From: Galeruca laticollis
Taxonomy: Eukaryota > Arthropoda > Insecta > Coleoptera > Chrysomelidae
Direction of reading: 5' to 3'
Assembly: GCA_963921935.1 (NCBI GenBank)
Contig: OY998180.1
Location: 42,532,811 to 42,596,810, forward strand
Length of the DNA stretch: 64,000 nt
Part shown: positions 55,005 to 64,000 of the stretch, piece by piece
Numbering within the stretch: the stretch's first letter is position 1
Layout: the number at the start of each line of letters is the position of its first letter
The notes under the pieces: model-generated
Seen by the model: the letters and a program-made list of their open reading frames with translations, nothing else
What the model was told of the DNA's origin: nothing
The model's database searches: none
Program-made: the position numbers and the translations under genes

Positions 55005-56637
55005 TAAAGAAATACTGATAAAACATGTAAATTTTCAAGGAAGTGTTCCAATTTTTTGAGTCTGTATTGCCAAAATATTCAACAATAAATAAATAAATTG
55101 GCCGAGTGTTAACGCATTTTATTTACTCTTAGTTTATGATACAAGTAGCATGGATTTTGTATAGCATTTGTTAGTATTTGCATGTAAAGAATGTGTGAGA
55201 TAATGAATGATTGTAAATGAGTAATTGATTACATCGAATTTTGCCGTAAATGATTAGGCATTTAGTTAGTTTTCTAGTAATTCAAGTGTTTTTGAGTGTT
55301 TCAGTTTCTTTTATACTGTTTTATAAGTAAATTTCATGTATATTATAGGATTTTAGGAAATATTAGTGGGTTAGACAAAAATATCAAAAGGAAATAAAAA
55401 CGTATTTTCATTAATTTTTATACCTCTAATTGGCAATCCCTTTACTTATTGTGGATATACCAATTCTGGTAATAAGCATGAAAAATCGAATTTCTTCAGT
55501 TTTGGTAATATAAGCTGCCAGAAGTTATTGTCTCTATATATCTAAATTGAAAATAAAAATAAATCTGATTGCAAATTTTTTTTTTAAATTCTGTGCATTA
55601 ACTGAACATTTAATAGTAAATGCATCATAGACTATAATAACGCTAGTCTCCATAGATGGGAAAAGAACCTACATAAAAGAACTTTTATAGAAATGATTGA
55701 AATGAATTAACATGATAACTGTATGAATAAAAGAAGTGACATTGATGACTTAAGTTCCATATACTCCTACATTTTAAAAATTTCATATAAAAATTAAATT
55801 AACTCACATTTAGTTTTCCTATTTTCTACTTTTTTCTACAGTCTTGGAAAAATTGTTTTCTTAAGAATATTATTAATGTTTTTTATTAATGGCAGATAGT
55901 TTAAACTCAACTTTTCCATAACTTGCACATTTTCCAAAACTTAATATTTTATATGTGTTGATGCCTAGAATCTTAACGGTTCTATTTTTGTTTATGAATA
56001 AATTTAACTTAATTGGTTCGCCTGAATTTACATAAAATGAAAAAAATCAAGTTTTTATAAATTCATCTTTTATTCTTAGAATTCCCTATAAAATCTCAAT
56101 AAGCCTTTGTTCAAAAGGGAAAACGATCCTACACTTGTTTACTTCTGAAATATTTTAATAACTATAAAAAAAGAACCCAAGTCGAATTCAACTCTATATT
56201 CAAAATATTTTAAAATCCATTCAATTTACTTCTTAAGAAACAGGTTGACTCCTCTTAGTCACAATAAAATAAATAAAATTATACTTTTAAAAGTGAAAAT
56301 TTAGCTCAAAAAATTTAAACAGTCAGTTTCCGTATGTGATATGTTCTTAGATATACTTTGTTTCAATTCAAACTCTGCCACATTCTACCCTCTCGTCAGA
56401 CCAAGGTCAGGGTTGTTTAGCACGAAATATATACACCGTTGGCAGATGTGGTAATCTAAAATCGATGGCAGCACTTGCCAATGAAGTAAAATTATATTTG
56501 CGGTATGGTTTTTGGAGAAATATAGACATTTTTATAAAAAAATTAAACAGTAAAAAATAAAGCATATTTTGTTTTTTGTGTAGTAACTTCAAAGTTATTT
56601 CATAATTATCCATTTATAAAAATATGTCATTAAGGCA
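55005..56637. other. No gene recognised
   Basis: About 1.6 kb of AT-rich intronic DNA with scattered poly(A/T) runs. No repeat ends, coding frame or structured RNA that I can support. Confidence 0.5.
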
Positions 56638-56639
56638 TA

Positions 56640-59115
56640 GGGGAAATATGTACAAAATGACATATACGGGTAAAACGACATATCATTTAAATTTTCGCGG
56701 CTAATACGTTTATAGTACAAACACTCACCGTTGAAGGCGTGGTAGGTAACCTAGGACATGCTGCAGAAAATTTAGTATGATCCATGCATCGTTACGAGCA
56801 GGTCGACGTACCACGTGGTTTTGCCGAGTTTGAGTTTTTTCGCGGGTTCTCGTATTTCGTCAATAAGGCAAGTATTTTTATTTTAAAATAAGTTTTGATC
56901 ATTATTCGGCATTGCTTACCTGTTTGATTTACCATGCCTATTAATAATTCGTGAAGGGATATAACGGTTTTGTTTCAATTCAGTTTAGAATTTGATAGAT
57001 CAGTTATGTACAAAACGACATATGCCAACAACGTCCAAAATGACATACTATGTCATTTTACCCATATTTTTTGCAAGTTGAAAACAATGCCGCGAAATTA
57101 CAAGAGAACTTCCGAACGGCAAAGTTGGAGTGAATTATCAATGGCAAAGGCAATTGAAGCTGTGAAGAAAACGAAAGGGGATGGCTGAGGGCAGCTAAAA
57201 CGTTCGGAATTCCTCAGGCAACTTTAAGAAGACATGCGCTTAACAAAAACAAAATCTTAAAAGCCAAAAATAAAGTATTGGGAAGATGCAAGACCCCTTT
57301 CCCATTGGAAGTGGAGAAACAGCTTGCAGATCATTTGAAGTTAATGGAAACGAGATTATTTGGTTTTACTTGCAAGGAGGTACAAGAACTAGTATACCAA
57401 CTAGCAGAAAAAAATTGTTTTGAGCATCGTTTCAATAAGGAAAGAAAAAGAGCAGGTCAGGAACGGTTATCTGGATTTCGAAGAAGAAATAAAGACATCA
57501 GTTTAAGAAAGCCGGAACCCACGTCCGCATCTAGGGCACAGGCCTTTAACAAGCCCATAATCGAACGTTTTTTTAAAGGATTGCAAGACGTTTTAGACAA
57601 GTATAAGATTTCTCCGTTTCGTATTTACAATGTAGACGAATCGGGTTTATCTACACTTCAGAGACCTCAAAAGATTTTTGCAACTTCTGGCCGCAAGCCA
57701 GTTGGAGTAATCACAAGTGCAGAATAGGGAGCCAACGTAACTTCTGTTTGTTGCGCAACAGATAATTTTGTACCCCCTTTCCTTATTTTCCCCCAGAAAA
57801 ACATGAAAAATGAATTGACTGATGGGACACCAATTGGCACCATAGGGGTAGCGCAAGAGTCAGGCTGAATGACTTCTAACCTGTTTTACAAGTGGCTTGT
57901 CCATTTTCAGTCACACCTCAAGGCGACTCCGGAAGATAACGTTCTGCTTATTTTAGATGGACACATCAGTCACAAGGGAATTGACACAATTGAAATTTAG
58001 CGAAAGAAAAATGTGTTATTCTCTTCTGTCTACCAGCTCACTGCACCCACAGAATGCAACCTTTGGATGTGTCCTGTTTCGGACCACTAAAGACTTATTT
58101 TAATCAAGAAATAACGTTTTGGCTTAAAGAACATCCTGGCAGAGTGGTGACACACTTGCAGATTGGATATATATTTGGCAAGGCATATGAGAAAGCAGCA
58201 ACTGTACAAAATACATGTAGTGGTTTTAAAAACACTGGTATATGGCTTCTAAATCCACATATTTTTCCAGACTATGTATTCGAACCATCAGAAACAACTA
58301 ATATTCCTCAAGAATCCAATAATAACACTACAGTTGTAAACACCAGTCAAACAGTTGCAACACCTGAACCCGAGCCTGAATCTAGTGCATCTGGCTCTCA
58401 AACAGAAATCGTAAGCACTTCGCCAAAAAAATATTACAGTTTCCTAATGACAAAATATCTCCCTTGCCGCAAGGAGCATATATAACTGGACAGGGCAAGA
58501 GGAAACCTTGAAGGAGACAGAACGTTCATGAACTGACTTCCACTCCAAATATGGAAGATGTTAAAGCTAAGGAGGCCTCTAAGCCTGCCGACGAATCAAC
58601 ACCATCTACATCTGGAGAAAAAATACAAATAAGGCCTAGATTTAAAAGAAAAGCATCTGAGCCTTTAGATCTGAGTTTAGAATCTGAGCCCTTTGTCGAT
58701 ATAAATGATGAAGACTGTCCATGCATTTATTGCAATGATTTGTTTTCGCATTCGAGATCAAATGAAATATGGCTCCAGTGCTTGAATTGCCAGAAATGGG
58801 CACATACCCTATGAGCGGATGTCCCAAAATCTACAAAAAATTTCATTTGGGACTGTGTTCCTAATTACTACTGCTGTACTATTGTTTGTTTTGTGTTATC
58901 TTTACCCTATGCCATTTTGTACATATTATATGGGTAAAATGGTTTAGGACATACCCTATAAGGAAGTTTGTAAACTTCTTTTCTTGTGTATTCCTAGTGT
59001 TGACTTTTTTGTCTTTCGATCGTCCATATATCAATGTTTATTTAGTTTATATGTTTTTTTTTTATATTCTAATAAATAAATTGAAAACAGTATGTCATTT
59101 TCTACATATTTCCTG
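56640..59115 (+). mobile_element. pogo/Tigger-type transposon, decayed
   Basis: TA (56638-56639) then GGGGAAATATGTA...AAATGACATA at the left, and the inverse of CAGGAAATATGTAGAAAATG then TA (59116-59117) at the right. The subterminal phrase GTACAAAA(T/C)GACATA recurs at about 56650 and 57008. Length about 2.5 kb. Confidence 0.82.
57090..58813 (+). pseudogene. Tigger/pogo transposase with C-terminal zinc finger
   Basis: MPRNYKRTSERQSWSELSMA (57090) opens a psq-type helix-turn-helix, which continues after a frameshift at about 57178. A CENP-B-like second helix-turn-helix is followed by the DDE domain: RIYNVDESGLSTLQRPQKIF with the first D, LLILDGHISHKG with the second, and MQPLDVSCFGPLKTYF (58054) after another shift. 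In-frame stops occur at 57725, 57866 and 57998. The C-terminal part ends CPCIYCNDLFSHSRSNEIW and LQCLNCQKWAH, a PHD/C2HC-like finger seen in some insect Tigger relatives. Cut-and-paste transposition at TA. Confidence 0.85.
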
Positions 59116-59117
59116 TA

Positions 59118-59395
59118 CTACATATGTTTGAAGTTCCTACACGCAGAATTATAAATTAATCTATCCACTGAATGGAGTAGAACTAATTTCATTTATTAAA
59201 GTCAGGAATCGTAATCCCATATTTTCCAATATGGCGGAGGTATTCAGGCCTCATAATACATTGTCCTCCGTGAGTGAAGTAATGATAATTGACTGCAGCT
59301 TCAGTCTATGTTGGTCAGCCACTGTGTGTTTACATCATGTCTGACACATTTTACGAATTGGTAATTAGCAGTGTCATAATACATTCATACAAATG
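59118..59395. other. No gene recognised
   Basis: Mixed-composition sequence between the Tigger element and the LINE leader. Not repeated elsewhere in the window. Confidence 0.45.
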
Positions 59396-59737
59396 GCGAC
59401 GATGATGAAATTCTCCGTATTTAGACCCCTCAGGGGGTTCCAGGTGGTCGGCTATATGGCCTACAAGTCTGGAATACGGGTGTGACGATCCCGGGGCCCT
59501 AGTCATGTCGTGTAATTTCCTGTTAATGTCTTGTTATTGTTCGTCTCATTTTTGTAATATGTTCGCCCTCATTGAAAAGGTAATCTCAAAGTGTTAGACA
59601 CCGTGCTGACGACTTGCATGTCTCGAACGGTTCCCTCCAGACACCGGGCTACATCTGGATTGTAATTAAGCCTTGTCATGATATCCAGGCTCTATCATAA
59701 TCGACCGAATATTTCCTAGGATACTCGTGGGACTAAC

Positions 59738-60895
59738 ATGAATAGTTATAATTTATCTTATTTTCCTCCAATAAGCGGGTCCAAGCGACCCAGAGTTGAG
59801 ACTAAAATAACTACATCCCCCATAAACAATTATAATAGATTCTTTACAATAAAAAGATCAATAGGTAACCTTACCAACATTTCGCCTTTTGGCGGTACCT
59901 TAAAAGAAACCAAAAAATTATCTGATGGATCACTCTTAATAGAAGTCAATAACATCAAACAATCTACAATAACAGAAAAATTAACCACCCTACATGACAA
60001 TGAAGTAATCACTTCTCCTCACTCTCCTTTGAACATCATTAAAGGAGTCATCACTTGCAAAGATTTAATCAATTGTTCCGACGAAGAAATAATTACCAAC
60101 CTAAAAGACCAAGGTGTTACTAGCATCTACAGAATTCTCTCCAAAACCGATAAAACTCCCACTGGCACTTTTATCGTATCCTTTAACACACATAATTTTC
60201 CCACAAAATAATTTGCAGGTTTTCACTCTATCAGAGTAAGACAGCACATATCTAATCCTTTAAGATGCTTCTCATGCAATGAATTTGGTCACACAGCTTC
60301 CAAATGTAAAAACAACCCCACTTGTCCATCCTGCGGTCACCCCCACACGACGATCCTTTATATCCTACTCCAATAAAATGCGTAAATTGCAATGAAAATC
60401 GTTCTCCTCGATACAAAAGATGCTCAGCCTTTAAACGCGAATTCGAAATTCAATAAATTAAAGTAAAAGAAAACGTCTCATACTTCGACGCAAAGAAAAA
60501 ATACATTTCCTTAAACCCACCACACATTTTTAAATATAGCTCAATAGCCTCCTCAACACCTATCCACTCAACACCCAAAGTATCAATATCCATTCAATGC
60601 GACCTCCTACAACAAAATCCCACTCATATCATCTCCTCTCCCTCCTCCCCCTCCCCAAAACCCCCAAAAATCCACTTCCTCCCTCTCCTCATCTCTCCCT
60701 CTCCCCATTTTCATTCCCCTTCCAAAAAATCTTACCCACAACATTTCACCTCCCAAAAAAATTCCAACTCATCAACAGAAAAACCTCCCCCGTCTTCCCA
60801 ATCCACCAAATCCCATAAACACAAAACTTCCACAAAGAATTCTTCACTATCAGACATAGATATGGATCATCACATTGAGCATCGCCCTTGAACTT
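59738..60895 (+). pseudogene. I-type LINE ORF1 (decayed)
   Basis: MNSYNLSYFPPISGSKRPRV starts a 157-codon frame with GVITCKDLINCSDEEIITNL, parallel to GIVFCRDLLNCTVEEI of the intact ORF1. A TAA at 60209 ends it. The same protein type continues as RCFSCNEFGHTASKCKNN and PTCPSCGHPH, the zinc knuckles, then a Ser/Pro-rich tail in other frames. Confidence 0.75.
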
Positions 60896-60959
60896 CCAGT
60901 AAATATTCCCAAACTCTTCAATCATTTATCATATACCTTATCTCCTATCAACAACATTC

Positions 60960-63900
60960 AACTTCTTTCTCCCAATCCTACAATGGAATATTAACAGTTT
61001 TCAACCAAGGCAGGCAAAATCCTAATAAAAACAAACTCTCCCTCGATTATATGTCTCCAAGAGACCAACTTTAAAAACAAATTCTGAACAAATATAAAAC
61101 ATTTCAATGTTCATTTCACAAACAGACCAGACACAAATCGTGCTGCTGGTGGAGTAGCCATCTATATACATGAATCTCTAGATTACGACAAAATAAATAT
61201 CGTCTCCAACCTAGAAGTATGTGCTATCAGAACCCATTTACATAGTTCTATCACCATATGTAATCTTTATCTTCCCCCCACAGCATATATCTCCCTTGAA
61301 GAACTCGCTTCCCTATTATCTCAACTTCCCCATCCATTTATACTATTAGGCGACTTCAACTCTCATAATACCATCTGGGGCTCCAAATACACCTCCCATA
61401 GAGGCCATATCATAGAAAACCTAATAACTCAGTCTCCGCTCGCCTTACTAAACGTCAATGCTCCTACCTTCCGGTGTAGCTTAACTGGTTCATTTTCCAC
61501 CCTTGATCTGTCCTTCTGTTCCCCCTCTATATTTCCCCATTTCCAATGGGAAATTCTAGATGACACTCATGGAAGCGACCATTTTCCAATATTAATCAGA
61601 AGTCAACTCCCAACCAAAACTTCAATAAATATTCACAACAGATGGAATCTCAAAAAAGCAAACTGGCCGTTATATCAAACAATCATTACATCTCTGTCCC
61701 TCCCAGATCATACCCACCACGAACATTTTCTTCAATCTCTCTGTTCAAACATTTTACAAGCCACATCTTAATCAATACCCAAACTCTCTTACCCAGAACA
61801 CAAAACTCCAGCTCCTTGGTGGAATAAAGAATGTGCCACAGCTATCAAGAACAGAAAAAAAGCACTTCAAACATTCAAAAGACACCCCACAGAATCCAAT
61901 CTCATAATATTCAAAAAACTCATAGCATTATCCAAAAGAATAATAAAAACAGCAAAAATCGAATCTTGGAACAAATTTACATCGAATTTGAACCACAATA
62001 CTTCCCCCAAGACTATTTGGGATGGCATCAAAAAAATGAAAAATATCCCTTCCAGACACATACCCGGTATACACTATAATGACGAATGGATAACAGACCC
62101 TACTGAAATAAGCAGCCTCTGCGAAATTATTTCATCATAAATCTTCCAACTCATCCTACAACTCAAACTTCCTCAGAAAGAAAAAAGGAAGCGGAAAAAA
62201 CAATATTTTTACCACATCCTCTGACTCCTACAACATCCCCTTCTCTATACACGTACTCCATCATGCCCTCACCAAATCTAGGAACTCCACTCCAGGCCCA
62301 GATAAAATTTTAATACCAATGATCCAAAATCTACCAACATTCATTAAACAGGAAATCTTAAACTACTATAATCACTTATGGACAAATCATATATTTCCTT
62401 CATCCTGGTCACACTCTATTATAATACCTATCCATAAACCTAACAAACCCAAAAACCTCCTAGAAAGTTTCCTCCCAATATCTCTCACAAATCATCTATG
62501 CAAATTACTAGAAAGAATGGTCAACTTTCGACTTTCGTGGTTCCTAGAATCCAAAGGTATTCTAAATAGTAATCAACTCGGATTTAGACCCAAACGATCC
62601 ACAATAGATTATCTATCTAGTTTGGAAATAACCATCCAAACATCTTTTCGCAAATAACATCACCTCATAGCAGCTTCACCTTTCTAATGCATATGACACC
62701 TCCTGGATGTACAATATCATCCATCAGCTCAAAGAATTCGGACTCAACGGTAACCTTCCCATATTTATTACAAACTTCTTAAAACAAAGATCCTTCTCTG
62801 TAAGAATCAATAATCATGAATCCATCCCCACCCTCCTCGAAAATGGAATCTCCCAAGGTTCTGTCCTTAGGTCCACCCTCTTCATCATATCTGTCAACTC
62901 TATCTAAAATTACATCCTCTCTTCCATATCCTACAGAATGTATGCCGATGATCTAATAATTTATCATTCCTCCTCCACTTCCAAAACATCTAAAAGACAA
63001 ATTCAAATTTGCATCAACAACCTATATAAATGGTCCATAAACACTGGCTATTCCTTTTCCCCCTCAAAATCCTCCATTATTCACTTCTGTAGAAAGAGAA
63101 ATTGTTCTAAACTGAACACAATCTCCATTAATAATGATGAAATTTCTATAAAAGATAACATACAAATATTAGGCTTATATTTCGACTCTTATCTAAATTG
63201 GAAATCTCACATAAATTATCTAAAATTCACAACTCAACGCCATCTTAACATCCTGAAATCCCTATCATCACACCTGGGGTTCGGACTACAATACATTAAT
63301 TAAAATATATCGAAGAGTAATTTTACCAAAACTAACGTACGGCGGATTCATCTTCGATTCCGCGAGACCCTCATATATAAAACGACTCAACCCAATCCAA
63401 AATCAAGCCCCCAGAATCTCAACAGGAGCATACCGAACATCTCCCATTGAAAGCCTACAAAGTATCACTAACTCTCCTTCCCTAAAAAATCTCAGACAAA
63501 TCCAACTGTTAAAATACTCTGTCACCGTGAAATAAAGACTTTTCATCCAAAAAACCAACAATCTACTGTCTCCTTCCTCTCCAACAACGCGAATCAATTC
63601 CACCCCCGGCTCTAACCGACTAAACACACTTCTCAACAACTTAAATATCTCTCTCCCCAACGTATTACCAATAAACTTCAACATATTTCCCCCGTGGACA
63701 CTTTCCTTTCTCATTAATGCTCTCATTCGATAAGTCTTCCCTTCCTAATTCCTTCTTTACATCTCACTTTTCACAACTCATCCACCAAAAATACAATCAA
63801 CACCTCCTAATATTCACAGACGGTTCCAAATCTGAAAGCGGTGTGGGATCAGCCTATTATTTATCTAACTCCTCTATAAAACTAAAACTTCACCCTAATA

Positions 63901-63999
63901 ACACAATCCTCTCAGCAGAACTCCTCGCCATTCGCGAAGCCATAAAACACATTTTAAAAATCAAAACACCCCTATCTCTAATAATATGAGATTCCCTTA
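60960..63999 (+). pseudogene. I-type LINE ORF2 (decayed, incomplete)
   Basis: Endonuclease region: IICLQET, FILLGDFNSHNTIWGS (about 61330-61380) and DHGSDHFPI-like. RT: LPISLTNHLCKLLERM, NQLGFRPKRSTIDYLSSLE (62319-62657), NGISQGSVLRSTLFIISVNS (62707-62907) and catalytic MYADDLIIYHSS (62938). RNase H starts IFTDGSKSESGVGSAYY (63717) with ELLAIREAIKHIL and is cut by the window end. At least six frameshifts or stops. Confidence 0.85.
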
Positions 64000-64000
64000 A

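Larger units (their letters stand above)
59396..64000 (+). mobile_element. Decayed I-type LINE, runs off the window
   Basis: A GC-richer leader (about 59396-59737), ORF1, ORF2 endonuclease, RT and the beginning of RNase H in the same order as the element at 39978. It is C-rich and highly mutated, so it is an older, related family. Confidence 0.85.

Noticed and set aside
1..64000. tRNA, rRNA, CRISPR, bacterial operons or prophage
   Set aside because: Scanned by eye for conserved tRNA boxes, regular spaced repeats and Shine-Dalgarno-led gene runs; none is convincing.

Overview
This is AT-rich nuclear DNA from an arthropod, most probably an insect. It holds part of one host gene buried in many layers of transposable elements. 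Evidence for this: spliced exons with GT..AG introns, a cholinesterase-like adhesion gene that best matches insect gliotactin, insect-type LINE, Penelope, Tc1/mariner, hAT, pogo and Ty3/gypsy elements, and long (TA)n tracts. There are no bacterial operons, tRNAs, rRNAs or CRISPR arrays. I cannot name the species.

Host gene. Four plus-strand exons (26789-27067, 51780-51929, 51988-52350, 52594-52957) join in frame into about 385 residues of a carboxylesterase-like ectodomain in which the nucleophile motif reads GPGAG, so it should be catalytically dead. Signal-peptide and C-terminal membrane exons are not seen. The intron 27068-51779 is 24.7 kb and nearly all transposon.

Layout. 1-2291: Dong/R4-type LINE between (TA)n tracts. 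2292-3864: nothing recognised. 3865-6043: about seven tandem units of 310-335 bp. 6230-6966: near-perfect fold-back. 7511-10530: DUF4817-type transposase fragment fused to a 3'-truncated R1/Loa-like LINE. 10660-23654: a chain of retroelements separated only by (TA)n tracts: hammerhead-bearing fold-back, CR1-like LINE, Penelope-like element (PLE) 1, and PLE 2, which was itself hit by a second CR1-like LINE carrying a solo LTR. 23655-26242: third hammerhead-family copy, fold-back MITE, and a DD41D Tc1/mariner element with 315-bp terminal repeats.

Inside the host intron: PLE 3, PLE 4 (palindromic), two arms of a long inverted repeat, and between them a minus-strand Ty3/gypsy element with LTRs of about 1.7 kb. 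The gypsy element contains a TIR element (TAA duplication) that itself contains a hAT (8-bp duplication), a 250-bp hammerhead-bearing insertion in integrase, a nearly intact 5.7-kb I-type LINE in gag, and a 469-bp MITE. After the last visible exon come a second mariner (53603-55002), a pogo/Tigger element (56640-59115), and a decayed I-type LINE running off the window end.

The most interesting signal is a set of hammerhead-ribozyme-like motifs in short elements and Penelope-like elements, combined with repeated palindromic Penelope copies and (TA)n boundaries. Boundaries given with target duplications are read directly from the sequence; functional claims come from family knowledge.
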